Below, piece after piece: positions 11,198 to 22,799 of a stretch of 64,000 bases of DNA (the first letter of the stretch is position 1; every line of letters starts with the position of its first letter). The notes under the pieces were generated by a model. The model ran no database searches, was not told where the DNA came from, and worked only from the letters and a program-made list of their open reading frames with translations. A program made the position numbers and the translations under genes. Source of the DNA: Amaurobius ferox (taxonomy: Eukaryota > Arthropoda > Arachnida > Araneae > Amaurobiidae); the NCBI GenBank assembly GCA_951213105.1, contig OX578136.1, positions 155,689,178 to 155,753,177 of the forward strand, written 5' to 3'.

Positions 11198-12420
11198 ATA
11201 ACGAGAAGTAAATGGAATCACAAATTAGCCGATTTAAATTGCTAAAACCTAAAAAGAACGAACTTTTAACCATTCGAAACACTATACCTCTGGAATGGAA
11301 TGCATTTGGAATAGAAGAATAAAAATTTAAATAAATCTAAAATAGATAACTAAAATTAAGAAAATGGAATAACAATATGTACATATGTCTCCTGAACCCG
11401 TTTTGACTGACAAACAAAATTCCTAAAGTTATTAAATAGCATAAGCAACCCAACATATGTCTGCAAAGATTCAGCATTCTAAGTCAAATCAAGAACGAGT
11501 TAGACAATTATTATATAGATACATTATATAAAAAAATAGAACCAGATAAAATATTTTGTAATTTACATTAATAGATCACGAATAATTCAAAATTTTGGCT
11601 CTTGATGGAATTATTATTTATTGAAAAATAATTATCATTTTTAGAATAATAATTAGCCTATGGTAAAACGACACTTTGAAGTAAGCCATGCATGTAATGC
11701 GTATTAATCCAAAGCAAATTTATCGTCTTGTCTGGCATACTGTCAACCTGAATATAAAATATGAAAAAGAAAATACGCAGCAAAGCTCATTAAAAGATAA
11801 GTTTGTTTATAATTTTAATACTGATTATGTTACAAGTGGATTTAAAGATAATATATGAATGTTTAAGGTAGTTCAATGGTGTAGTTAGATATTTCATAAT
11901 TGATTTTATGTATGTCTTATAAATTAACAAGCAGTATTTGGACCTTGAAAATGTTTAACAACTGGTACTAGCTCACATCTGTGAATCACAAAGCCTCATA
12001 TAAAGTCTCATATAAAGTATAATGACAGATATCATGTGCTTTACAGAATTAAGAGCTTATTTTGAAGTTAAAATTCCAAGTCCTTCACACTACTTAAAAA
12101 TTAATTTTATTTATTTATTTACTTTTTTTTTGTAAAAGAAGCCAATGCAATAATTTCATTAAACCATTTTATTTAGTTTTCAAGATATTTCTTTCCTTTA
12201 AAAGTTTAATAATTATTCTTTTTTGAGCTTCCGCAAGATGTGATACGAAATCTGTCGTATTCGTAAAGGACCGATATCGTAATTATCCGAAAATAGCCAC
12301 ATTACGATAATGAAGGTTTTTTCGTGCATCCATTCCCGATAAGTACACAAAATGGTGGTAGATAGGTCCCTACCTTAAAAGATCAGAAACATTTTCCTTC
12401 AAAACTTTTATTCTTAGGAG
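11198..12420. other. No gene seen; upstream flank of a first exon
   Basis: The sequence is AT-rich to about 12230. A short inverted pair (ATACGAAATCTGTCGTAT near 12242, and TATCGTAATTATCCG/CGATAATG blocks to about 12320) lies nearby. It may be flanking regulatory DNA of the gene starting near 12.7 kb, but nothing in it is decisive. Confidence 0.35.
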
Positions 12421-12437
12421 CGTCCACTCTGGCACGA

Positions 12438-12449
12438 GCGCCACCTAGC
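12438..12449 (-). promoter_or_regulatory. Possible CTCF-type site
   Basis: The plus strand reads GCGCCACCTAGC, whose reverse complement contains AGGTGGCGC, the core of the insect CTCF motif. It sits in a locally GC-rich patch (about 12420-12560) roughly 290 bp upstream of the first coding exon, where promoter-proximal insulator sites are common. A single core match is weak evidence. Confidence 0.3.
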
Positions 12450-12734
12450 ATCCGACCCGCGAACAGCATGAGCGGGAGGAAGAGTTGGTTAGATCACCGC
12501 AAGCCGTACGTAAATATTTCTCCAAGTTTCTCCAAGAGCTGCGGAATAAGCTCCTATAGCTGCCTACATGAGTTTTAGATCTGTTGCAAGTGCAAATCAT
12601 TGACACGAATGAATCCGGAATATTGTTGCGGAGTATATTGTATATAGTTTTGTGAGCATTTGGAAATAATTTTGGTGTTTTCTTAATTTTAAACAAGTTG
12701 GATTACGTTGTGTTTAAAGTTTTAGGAGTGGAAA

Positions 12735-12792
12735 ATGAACGTTTTTATGGTCTTGGGAGTTCTTGCGCACTTCTGCTCGGCTTACGACCATG
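12735..12792 (+). CDS. First coding exon of a secreted or membrane protein (partial)
   Basis: The ATG at 12735 has an A at -3 and opens MNVFMVLGVLAHFCSAYDH: a short polar N-terminus, a hydrophobic core (VFMVLGVLA) and small residues (CSA) before a likely signal-peptidase site. Immediately after, G|GTAAGT at 12792/12793 is a textbook splice donor, giving a phase-1 intron, the phase typical between signal peptides and extracellular modules. The GC-richer upstream sequence (about 12430-12730) has no upstream stop-limited coding signal and would be 5' UTR/promoter; TATATAG occurs at 12641. No acceptor exon is recognised downstream, so the protein family is unknown. This is the only host exon I can support. 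Confidence 0.6.
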
Positions 12793-12798
12793 GTAAGT
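12793..12798 (+). promoter_or_regulatory. 5' splice donor (GTAAGT)
   Basis: GTAAGT follows the exon-final G and matches the animal U1 consensus perfectly. It defines the end of the signal-peptide exon. The intron would run beyond at least the repeats at 13-15 kb; I could not identify the matching acceptor. Confidence 0.6.
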
Positions 12799-13059
12799 GT
12801 TTGATGTTTTAGTTTTCAAAAGTTGGAATATTTTAATGTAGACGTTGTTGCTTTTTTGTGACATAAGTATTCTTCAATTTAAACTCTAACAAATAATTTC
12901 TCGCGTTGAGAGCTAGAGGAAAAGTGGCGATAGTGATCTTAAATTGTACCACTTTTTTTGCAAGGTATGTTTTTTACGATTGATTAAGTAGCTTTTTCCC
13001 TTTAACAGATGTGGCCTAAGAAAAGTATGATATTGTGATTTAATCACAAATCGAGTTTT

Positions 13060-13570
13060 CACAAAATATATATTGGTGATATCCTAGATACCAAAAAAGA
13101 CTTTTGTCGGTCTGTGGGTGAGTGTTAAGTGTTAAATCGTTTTGCAATCTCAGAAACCACCAAAACGATTTTGACCAAAATTTGGTTACAAGTTTCATAT
13201 ATTACTATGCAGATGTGAAAACAAAGAAAGAAAATCCTGAAAAATGTATATTGCGTAGCTACAAAACGGGATTTTGTCAAAATCGTTGACATTTCGTATT
13301 CTCGAAAACGAATGAAGTGATTTGAAAATCACGTTTGGGTGGTATATCCCCTGGATGTGAACAAAAAAAATGTATAAAATCGATATAGTTTATCTATAAA
13401 ACTGGATTTTGCCAAAATCGTCGAACCTTCGTAATCTCAAAAACCGCTGAAGCGATTTTTACCCAGTTTGAGTAGTATACTACGTTTATTATATAGACAT
13501 GAATGCGAAAAATAATTCTCGAAAATGTATATAGTTTGGCTCAGAGGTTGAATATCCACTTGTTTCACGA
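13060..13570. repeat. Interspersed repeat with short-period internal similarity
   Basis: Three degenerate segments share AAAATCGTTGACATTTCGTA / AATCGTCGAACCTTCGTAAT-type blocks followed by CTGAAGCGATTTT and a TATAGACATGAA..GAAAA..ATGTATA tail, with a spacing near 180 bp. The CTCAAAAACCGCTGAAGCG phrase is typical of the non-coding ends of arthropod rolling-circle elements, but no termini can be set. It probably lies inside the intron that starts at 12793. Confidence 0.4.
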
Positions 13571-15136
13571 GGAAAGCCTTGGAATTGTCCCTATCCTCTG
13601 GTTTTTATTTGATATCTATTTAAAATTTCAAGATGTGTGAAATAACAACAAATTTCAACGTAATGCAAGCTTTTGGTATGCTTTCTTCGTATAACCTGAA
13701 TATCACGTTATGTGGGATCATGTTTAAAGTCCCGAGAGGTTTTCTATTGAACACTTAGTGATCTGTCACAACTCTGCACAGACCGTTTAAAGTTTTGGGA
13801 TCAAACTTTCTACTATGATTGATTACAATATGGATTATCATTAAGGACATATTACCTGTAAGAATTCAGATGCTAAATAGTTTCTTTATCTTCTTAAATA
13901 ACGTGGAAGAATCTGTTTTGCCTGTACAATAAAGTTATCGAATTCTGTGTTGCATTGAAATTTGTAAATGATCCAATAGAAAAGTAAAAGAGAGTATTGC
14001 CAATCATAAATATTTCATTATGAAAGAATGTTTAAAATCATTTAAGCAACATTATTTAAAGTAGTAAAAAATATATATAAAAAATTTATAATTTTTATTG
14101 GTAAAAATTTGTAGCTTTGACATGGTGCAAATAAATGTTTTTGATCTTGTTATGATAGAGTATACATATTTTCTGAAACAACTCATAAATTATTGTGTTA
14201 TATATTTTTAAGTGTTTAATATAGCGTTTTATTGAACATCGTTACTCGTTTGAGGGAAAAAAACTCGGCAGAAATGTTTTTGCAATATGGCGAACGTCAG
14301 CTATGTTAATCTTTTTTGCCTCATTATTTGTAAAATCACTGAATTTCGATATTTTTTTTCTTTTTTGTGAATAACATCTATGCTTGGGACTTCTATGGCA
14401 GAAATCGGAGCGTTACGAAAAATATAAACACTTTGGACGCTTATACCTCCAAACCTAAAAAATAAAAATGTGAATAGCTTTCCTTTTTTTTCTGGAATTA
14501 GGGTCCAGATTAGGAATATATAATAATTTCAATATTTTGAAATTTTGTTTTCGAGAAAACTAAGAAGTATTTTTCCGATAAAGTTTATTTTATTTATTTT
14601 TTTTTTATTTTAACTCGAAATATTTTCGAAACTATAAAAGATAGATATAAATAGTAAACGACCATAATATGTGTTAGAAAATTTAGTTTTAAAATCCATT
14701 TATTTTTTAAGAAGTTCTTATATTTTACGAGTAGTCGCTTTGTCAAGTCGAAGAAGATTAAAAATTTTCCATTTTTCAAGTTTGTAATGCTTGTATCTCA
14801 AAAATCAAAAGTGGTAGCTATGAGCAATATGCAAAAATTTGTAGGTCTTTGGAAGTCCTAGAAATGTATATAACTGGATATTGGGTCGAATTTTTGAAGC
14901 ATAGTGGTTAATTTCGATTTTCTTGCACCTTAATTTGGGTTTTCCAATGGGAAAGCTAAAATGTTCACTATATTTCTATTTAAAATGTTACAAATGTTAG
15001 AGTTAAATCTGTTTTTTTATTCCTTGTTGAAATATTGGTACATAAAAACGATATATTTTGTTTTGTTCTAAAGATGTTTAGTGATTTCTGAGGTTTGAAC
15101 TGAATACATGGAAATATACGTATTCAGAAACGCATT
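13571..15136. other. AT-rich, no feature recognised
   Basis: Probably intronic. I see no supported exon, tRNA or transposon terminus. T-rich runs occur near 14345 and 14590. Confidence 0.35.
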
Positions 15137-15295
15137 TTTACTTTCTTTCTATACATAGTGTAATGTATAAAGAAATTATTGTGACAGGGTCGAAAATTCG
15201 ATTTCGAGTTTTCGACAGTTTTCGATTTCGAGTTTCCAGAGCACGTTTCAAATATCCCCGAACACCAATCAAACGTTTAGGAGGTGATGTGTGTG

Positions 15296-15360
15296 TGTGT
15301 TGAAGACCCAGACCGTCCGACTCGTCCAGAGGACTAAGAGCAACTATTTGGACGGCCGGG
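15296..15360 (-). mobile_element. SINE1 3'-end fragment in (GT)n
   Basis: It holds a diverged copy of the SINE1 3' block (ACCCAGACCGTCCGACTCG..GGACGGCCGGGAAG) with no head, placed between GT-rich runs. A second short fragment lies at about 15376-15415. Both precede the longer copy at 15436-15724 and share the same orientation. Confidence 0.65.
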
Positions 15361-15435
15361 AAGATGTGTGTGTGTGTTGTTGTTGTTGAAACCCAGACCG
15401 TCCGACCTACCAGAAAGGTATGATATGTGTGTGTG

Positions 15436-15724
15436 TTGTTGTTGTTGAAACCCAGACCGTCCGACCTACCAGAAAGGTGTAAGGTAACTGTTTGGACGGT
15501 CGGGAAGTGCCACCCAATTTAGACCGGAACCCAGTGGGGGAGGCATCCACAGGGACCGTACCCTCCTTCCCCTACCACCAACCTCTCGGAAGGACTTTCG
15601 GACCCACATGTTTAACGTGATCGTACTCCGCATGAACACGGCGGCAGTTTTGGCAGTGGCTGGAATCGAACCCGGGCCTACCGAGTGCAACTCCAGCGCG
15701 CTAACCAATGGGCTACCGCGCCCG
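15436..15724 (-). mobile_element. SINE1, near full length, tRNA-derived head
   Basis: On the minus strand the head at 15724 reads GGGCGCGGTAGCCCATTGG, with box A TAGCCCATTGGTTAG and box B GGTTCGATTCC (around 15664-15674), so it has an internal Pol III promoter. The body contains AACATGTGGGTCCGAAAGTC and the CCCACTGGGTTCCGGTCTAA block. The 3' end finishes in (CAA)n at about 15436. It is the best local copy for defining SINE1 and matches the units inside the 40-43 kb Helitron-like elements. Confidence 0.85.
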
Positions 15725-17171
15725 ATATGTGTGTGTGTGTAAAAGTATTAAAAGTATGTGTGTGTGTGTGTAAAAGTATGTGTGTGTATCAGTGAGTCTG
15801 TGAAGACGATATCTCACGAATGAATAGAGCGATTCGAATGAAATTTTGTACAGAAATTGCAATCCGTAAATACTGTTAGCTTATTCTTATTAAACGCAAT
15901 CGAATGTTTAGAACCCCGTAAATTTTCGAGTGAAATTTTGAAACAATCATACAAAAATCAAAATCTTTAATAAAGTTAAGCTAATAGTCATTTCTTATGC
16001 AATTTTTCCCTGATACTTCCTTGTAACTTTTCTTGGGATATTGCATATATTTTAAATACATACATAAAAAAAATCACAAAATAAAAAAAATATTACCTAT
16101 TGTGAAATACTTCATTTTTCATATGTAATATCATGCAAAAAATTTGGTGACATTATTCTGGTGAATCTAGCTCGTTCCATTAACAAGAAAAGCAACTTTT
16201 GGTAATATTTTGTATTTGAACGCCATTAGCCAGTTATCTACTATAAGAATAATTTATTTCTCCGTCTATAACGCTTGGTGAGATTTTGGGGACGAATTTG
16301 GAGGAATGTCGCCAACATGGCGATTTTTTAAATGTTGTCAAATTAACGAAAATGTCGCAAATTGATAAAAATGACGCTAAATCAATGAAAATGACGACTA
16401 ATTAACGAAAATTCAATATCTTGAGAAGTATATAAGTATCTTCAGTTCTTTACTAAAAGATTAGCCTATTTATTCGTCCGTAATGTTTGGCAAAATTTTG
16501 GTGACGAATTTATTGGAATATCACCAATTTGCTGACTTTTTAAATGTTGCTAAATTGACGGAAATGTCACCCAATTCATAAAAAAATCTCCAAATCAATG
16601 AAATGACGACTAATTGAATTCAATATCTTGGAAAGGACATAAGCTTAGACTATAAGAATAACCCATTTCTCCGTCTGTCAGTAACGCTTGGCGGGATTTT
16701 GCCAACTTGACGACTATTTTAAAATGTTGCTAAAGTAGGAAAAATGATTCCAAATGAGAAGTAATGTTTCGCAGATACTGATTTCTGTCATGTGATGGGC
16801 ATACCTTCTAGTATATAAGAAATGCTTTTATCACAGTTTGTTGTAACACTTGCTGATGTAGTTGGCGAACTTGGCGAAAAGTCTAGCGACGTATCACCAA
16901 TTTGGCGGTATTTCATCCCAGATTGATGAAATTATCGTCAACATTTTTAAAATGACGCTAAATTAATAAAAATGAAGCCTAATTGATGAATTATTTACTA
17001 AAATATTTTAATATATGAACTATGCTGCTTATTGAGGATACAACCAATATTGATAACTGTTTATTTAGAGTTGCTCAAAATATAAGTTAATTAGGTACCT
17101 TGAAACAGTTTTGCATGTTGTCATCCGGAAAATTGTTAAAATTGAAAATTGTTGGATCTTAATATATTATT

Positions 17172-18095
17172 ATTTTCCTGATATACATAATGTATAAGGA
17201 AAGTATTGTGACGGGGTCGAAAATTCGAATTCGAGTTTTCGACGGGAGAGCACGTTTCAAGCATCCCTGATCACGAATCAAATATTTTTGACGTGATGTC
17301 TGTGTGTGTGTGTGTGTCAGGGAGTCTGTGGAGACGATAACTGACGAACGAATGGACCGATTTGAAAGAAATTTGGTACAAAAATCACAATCCGTAAACA
17401 CTGGAAGTATATTGTTTTTGTACGCAATCGAATTTTAAGAACCCTCCTAAACTTTCGAGTGAAATTTTAAAAAATCGTCAAAAAAGCAAAACCGCTAATA
17501 AAGTTACGCAAATAGACATTTCTTATGCAATTTTTCATTAGAAAACGATTGACATAAATTTTAGAATGCTAATATGAACCGTTCTCGAGATATTGCACAT
17601 TTTTAAAAAAATTATCAAAAAGTGATATAAAATAAAAAAAATATTTCCTATTGAGAAACATGTTCACTTTTTATATGTAATACTATGCGATAAATTTGGC
17701 GACATCATTCTCGTGGATCTAGCTCGTTCCATTCATGAGAAAAGATACTTTGAGTAATACTTTTGTATTTGAACGCCAATAGTCATTTATCTGCTGTAAG
17801 AATAACTTATTTCTCCGTTCATAACGCTGGACAAGATTTTGGCGACGGATTTGGCGGAATATCGCCAACTTGGCGACATTTTTAATTGTTGCCATATTAA
17901 CAAAAATCTCGCCAAATTGATAAAAATGACGCTAAATCAATGGAAATAGCGACAAATTGAAGAAAATTCAATATCTTGGAAAGAATATAAGTATCTACTA
18001 TAAGTATAACATTTTTTTTAACTGTAGAAGTATTAAATTCATTGCATTATTTAAGGAAAATCGTGTGTTGCCCACATCAGATTTTTTTTTACAGT
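17172..18095 (+). repeat. Family A repeat, short form
   Basis: The head ATAATGTATAAGGAAAG, the AAAATTCGAATTCGAGTTTT block, (GT)n at about 17299-17317, the interior GGCG/TGACGCTAAA blocks, and the 3' end GTGTTGCCCACATCAGATTT are all in order. The 3' end is partly duplicated just downstream (to about 18145, GGCCATCCACATCAGATGC). Confidence 0.75.
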
Positions 18096-18377
18096 AGAAG
18101 GTGTAAATTCATTGCTTTATATAAGGCCATCCACATCAGATGCTTATTTATATGACGCCAGGCAATTTTACAGATTAATTGGAATATAAAATCTCGTCAA
18201 GATATATGTTTCCAGTTAAATATGTTTACTTATTCCTTGGTGTGGTACATAAGAAAGATATATTTTATTTTGTTTAAAAAGGTTAGGAGATTAAATGAAC
18301 TTGGGCATTTTGAAGACGTTTAATGATTTTTGAGGTTTGAACTGAAGAGATGGAAATAGTATACGTATTCAAAAACG

Positions 18378-18433
18378 TATTTATACTTTCCTTATATACA
18401 TAATGTATAAGGAAAGTATTGCGACGGTGGTTG
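18378..18433 (+). repeat. Family A head fragment
   Basis: Only the palindromic head (ACTTTCCTTATATAC..GTATAAGGAAAGTATTG) plus GCGACGG is present before the similarity stops. It lies about 175 bp upstream of the PC4-like remnant. The TTTTGAGGTTTGAACTGAA block just before it is shared with 15085-15105, so similarity continues upstream. Confidence 0.6.
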
Positions 18434-18608
18434 GTCATGTGATTATATTTACGATGTGACCCGATAAGACATTTCGACCTTGAGCGCTGCGTGGATAGGT
18501 TCGGTTCGTTCATAGCTGTGACAAATTTATAGTATTTTAAGATCTTAGTGTTTTAAAAATAAATTTTATACTGTAAATGTGGTACTTGGAAGTTACTATC
18601 TACAAATA

Positions 18609-19152
18609 ATGTCTAAAATTCAAAGTATGCCATCACTCGAACAGTTAATTTCTAGTGGAAATAGTGTGGAGTTATCGGTTCCTGCCCTAGATGAACCAAA
18701 ATCTGTGGATATTGTCTCAGATGTGATAAATTCACCCTCACAAAAGAGTGCGGCGGTTTGGTTAGATACCTATATTATGTCTCCAATAGCCCCAGCAGAA
18801 ACATCTACCACTGTCAATTCATAAGTCCTCACTGAGTTTGGAAACTCAACTCAAGATCTGCTTTCTTGTGCTCTAACACACAGCGGAGTGGTATCCTCCA
18901 CTACTGAATCTGTTCCGACTGAATCTGCTTCTTCAGATTCTGTGCCAGATGCTGTCAGTCGTTGGCATATAGGTTCTGGTGTCTATGTATATATGTATAT
19001 TTGAAACTTCGCCATGGAAAGATAAAAGTGTATTTATGGAAATATCTCTCTAACAAGCGAAATGAACTACTGCCTACGCATGAAGGGGTTACATTATCAC
19101 CTGCTACTTGGAGTGAATTTTCGCAAAATTGTGTTCAATATTCTATATGCTG
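18609..19152 (+). pseudogene. PC4/p15-like ssDNA-binding protein gene, decayed
   Basis: The ATG at 18609 opens MSKIQSMPSLEQLISSGNS, a Ser/Pro-rich N-terminal tail that stays in frame to a TAA at 18822. The same frame then continues open through a Ser/Thr-rich stretch to WHIGSGVYVYMYI (18963-19001), followed by TGA at 19002. A +1 shift near 19005-19012 resumes RHGKIKVYLWKY and ELLPTHEGVTLSPATWSEF. Together these are the beta-strands and KKG.SL...W signature of the PC4 (SUB1, transcriptional coactivator p15) fold, in the right order and spacing. PC4 proteins bind melted DNA at promoters or replication sites. At least one stop and one frameshift make this copy non-functional. It could be a SUB1-related retrocopy or a gene of a DNA-virus-like mobile element. 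Confidence 0.65.
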
Positions 19153-19169
19153 ATACCTCTTTCGTCAGT

Positions 19170-19721
19170 CGCAGTGAGTTGTCCTGTTTCAATGACAATG
19201 GAAAACTGTTTTGACAGAAGATAATTCAATTATATGGTTCAATATTTTGTCTAACACAGTGCCATATAACCTTAGATAAAAATCAAATAACATGTTTAAA
19301 GAATTGTGTTAACAACATTAGTATGAAACTTCGAGAAAGTATATTTATAGAGTGGCTTCCTGCTCAAAAGATAAAGAACATTATAACCTTTCTACCATCA
19401 CTTATTTGTGGCAAAAATTTTGCATTCGAACAATTAATTTCTTGTATTCATGACAGTAAGATGTGTCATGTAAGAAAGCTTTTCAAATGTGTTGGCTGTG
19501 TTGCTCAAATTGAAGATCAAAGTTACCACGAATGTATTTACAACACTCCGTTAGAAATGTATGACAGAGTGGCTGAACAATTACTTCTAAATCTTGACAT
19601 TAATAACATAGCAAAGAAAGTTTTGTTGTGTGGTGAAGAAGTCTTTTACTGGTATGATCGAAATTTTTTCCTGTCATTCAAATCAAAGGACTATGAATAC
19701 GCGATAAGAAAATTATTTTAA
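19170..19721 (+). pseudogene. Companion open frame downstream of the PC4-like remnant, unknown family
   Basis: From 19323 a 132-residue frame is open to TAA at 19719. The same frame upstream reads SRSELSCFNDNGKLF then TGA, so the original protein was longer (about 180 residues or continuous with the PC4 part). The protein has a Cys/His cluster (MCHVRKLFKCVGC..HEC, residues about 55-78 of the open part) that could bind a metal, and an acidic/aromatic C-terminus. Codon use looks coding, unlike the A/T-run frames elsewhere. I do not recognise the family. Its position directly after PC4 suggests that both came from one gene or one element. Confidence 0.5.
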
Positions 19722-21874
19722 CTTATTTGTTTAAATGCACAACAAATAATGGTTAATGTTAACATGTTCTATTTAAAAATATTATGTGGTCATAGGTATG
19801 TATCTATACATTCAAGTGTAACAGGTTTACTAATATCACTTTTTAAAATAAAATATTTAAAAAAAAAGTTAAAAATAGATTTATTCGAATCATATCAAAT
19901 GTCTGCAGTGTGAGTTTCGTAAAAAAATATATTTACACTTTACAGAGATTAAATCATAAAATTTAGGTTCAATGTTAAAATTCTGAAATTATATACCCGT
20001 ATTCATTAAAAATAAATGCTAAGTTATGTTCCATTCTATAAAAGTATAAAGATTCATAAAGAATGTGGTGTTACAATTTCTAGGAATCGGTGAAAATTCG
20101 ACTCTAGTTTCTAAAAAATCTGTGAAGTTGGGATTTATTCTGTAATAAGTGTAAAATTTATCGTAGATCTCAGTTTCGTCTTATCATTTTCCACGTGTTG
20201 TTAAATATATACATTCAAATGTAGCCATTCATTGAGAACGTAATGGTTTTATTGCGCACCTACAGCCTCGAAATCATGACATTGCTAGGTTTACGCCAAT
20301 AATGTTTCGTATTATGATATCAAAACTCATTACATATTTCTTTTAAAGAGTTAATTGCATATCTTTTGTATCTTAATGTTATTTCAATGTAGTCTACTTG
20401 TCTCAGAGTGCCACTCTTTCATTTAAATTTAATGTTAACAATCGCATATCCTTAAAAACACTAAGTGATATTCTATTTTCCTTCCTTAAAAATATAGTGA
20501 TTTAATGGCCTTAAACGTTGTTGCAACATTAAAAAACATAGCTCTTATTCGGTAATTAAACACTTAGTAATGTGCAATTTTTGTAAATTTCATTAAACTA
20601 TGATAATTTTAAGCGATGAAGGGGTCTTAGAGCTTATGTAACATTAGAAACATACCCCTCGTTCCCCAAACATTTGCTAAGAATCAAACAATTCACTGAA
20701 ATCATGAAATTTTTGGCCCTTATATCCGTTGGAATACCAAAGAAACGCATCCCTGACTACGCCGAAATATTGAAATGCAAAGATTTTCGACCCCCTTGTA
20801 TGTATTGTACAATTTGATAAATATTTCATTTAAATATAGAATCTGCTTAAAACAATAACATTGCAATTTTCTGGCTCTGCGAACGTGAACTTCCGCTTAC
20901 TATCTGATATGCTGATAAACGCGATAAGCTATGAGGTCGATTTGGAATGTTTTCAGTGTTAAACTCGTTGACTTGCATAGTGTGTGTGGGGAGAGAGAGA
21001 GAGATCTGTATTTATACGAAATATGTATTCATATACATAATCTTTTCTCAGAGCAGATTTTTTCAAAATAAGATCCACACATTTTAGTAGTGTCTATGGA
21101 AGTGCGAGGTTCCAATCATGTATTTGCAATCGCCGGATTTCAACATGAATGAATTCAGGTCTAAAACACCTCTCTAATGTTTTTTCAAAACTATAATTCA
21201 AATTTTAGAAGCCCCATGGAATATCTGCTTATATGAAGTTAAAAGAAAAATATGTTTTTCTTTATTTAATATTTTTAGATATTTCTCGTATAGTGTATGT
21301 ATGTGTGTATGTATTTGGAGTCTCGATATGTTCAATTCTAAATATATGTCACTCGCTATTTCTAATGTAAGTATTTTCCAATTTTAAAATATCCATTAAG
21401 TGTCAAGTTCTTTGCAATGAACAGATTGGGAGGGCCAAATCTGTGGTTACCTTGTAGGGGTGTCGATAGTTCCTATTTTAAAATATCTACCCAGTGTTGC
21501 ATTGTTTGGTAAGAATATATTGCGTGCACCATAGCAGTGGTTAGTTCAAGGAGCATGATAACATTAAGTTATTAAGATAGAATAGCTACACTATGGCAAC
21601 AGCTCGCTAACCTGGACATGATGACGTCATCATAGATAAGACCTCATTTTTAATATTGTAATGAGTGTATATCGCTCATTACTAGTTTGGACGGAATCTA
21701 GTGAAGACATCGCTTTGTGAGTTCCAATTTTTGTTAACTATTTTCCGCGCTATGTGTGATATATATCTCCTACAGTTACAAAATGTTTTTAAATACGAGT
21801 ATTCAAACAGAAAAACTCTAACTAAGCTCGGTTTCACCAAAATATTTGCATTGCGAATATTTACAATCGTTGAT
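19722..21874. other. AT-rich, no gene recognised
   Basis: A polyadenylation-like AAAATAAAATATTT follows the decayed gene at about 19844. A (GA)n run sits at 20993-21004, and a short (GT)-rich tract at about 21295-21315. No transposon ends or exon that I can support. Confidence 0.35.
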
Positions 21875-22380
21875 AACATCTTTTGTTAGCTCAAAACAGT
21901 CGAATCGGATTTAGAAACTTCTAGAACCATGTTTCCCATAGTGTACAACCGTAAAATCTATTTTAAAATTTGTCGAAACGTATTCTGTAGATGTTAAAAT
22001 TCACCACCGTAAGATCGCACTCAAAATGGTTAAATCGTATTCACGAGATAAAACATGGATTTTTTTCGTGCATTTTAAAAACCATTTCTGCTTCTGTTGC
22101 AGATTAATAAATATAAATAACTTCATTAAAATATGTTCTCGAACTGTGGGTCAGTACTTTACGTTTTCTCTGTTTAAAATATCTGCCCTGTGAAAACATC
22201 TTTTGTTAGTTCAAAACAGTCGATTCATATTTAGAAAATTCTAGAACCTTAGTATACAATCGTACGTAAAATCTATTTTAAAACTGTCGAAGCATATTCT
22301 GTAGATGTTAAAAATCGTTGTGTTAAAATTCTCAACACTTAAAATGATCGACTCCTATTCACTAGATAAAATCCACGTAA
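21875..22380. repeat. Two-copy direct repeat, 320-bp spacing
   Basis: Blocks AACATCTTTTGTTAG, TCAAAACAGTCGA, TTCTAGAACC and GTAAAATCTATTTTAAAA at 21875-22000 recur at 22195-22320 in the same order. This is a diverged tandem duplication. The reading frames over it are short and not conserved between copies. Confidence 0.55.
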
Positions 22381-22760
22381 CACAATTTTTAAAAATACCT
22401 AAGTATAATTTACTATGAGATTCCTTTTTAAACATATTCATTTAAAATCAATAAGTTATTAAAAATAGTAGATCCCACTCAATTAGTTTAATCCTATTCG
22501 CGAGATAAAATCCACTTAACAATTTTTGTGTTCACTGGAAATCTATAAAATTAATTTACTATGAGATTCATTTTTAAACATACAAACTGAAAATCAATAA
22601 GTTATAAAAAATAGTAGATCTCACGCTAAATGGTCTAATCCTATTCGCGAGATAAAATCCGCTTAACACAAGTTTTGTGTTGACTGGAAATCCGTAAAAA
22701 AAAATTACTATGAGATTTATTTTTAAACACACACACTCGAAATCATTTCTTTATTATAAA
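22381..22760. repeat. 146-bp tandem repeat
   Basis: TAGTAGATC recurs at 22466 and 22612, exactly 146 bp apart. Each is followed by TAATCCTATTCGCGAGATAA, then GTGTT.ACTGGAAATC and ACTATGAGATT..TTTTTAAACA. A partial upstream unit begins near 22340. It is a small local satellite. Confidence 0.7.
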
Positions 22761-22799
22761 AATCATATCACAAAACACTCCGAAAAAACATTAAGTATT

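Larger units (their letters stand above)
15137..17165 (+). repeat. Family A repeat, long variant with SINE insertions
   Basis: It begins at the family A head (ACTTTCTTTCTATACATAG followed by a palindromic partner), then the AAAATTCGATTTCGAGTTTTC block and a (GT)n block at about 15285-15790 that has received SINE1 insertions. The interior holds the GTGAGTCTGTGAAGACGAT block and repeated GGCGA..TTGGCG..TGACGCTAAA motifs. It differs from short copies by an extra segment of about 600 bp ending in TGTTGTCATCCGGAAAATTG, and it abuts the next copy at 17172. No protein domain. Confidence 0.7.

Noticed and set aside
12445..12696. 83-residue minus-strand frame over the promoter-like patch
   Set aside because: It is antisense to the 5' flank of the signal-peptide exon, with no motif; GC-richer sequence has fewer stops by chance.
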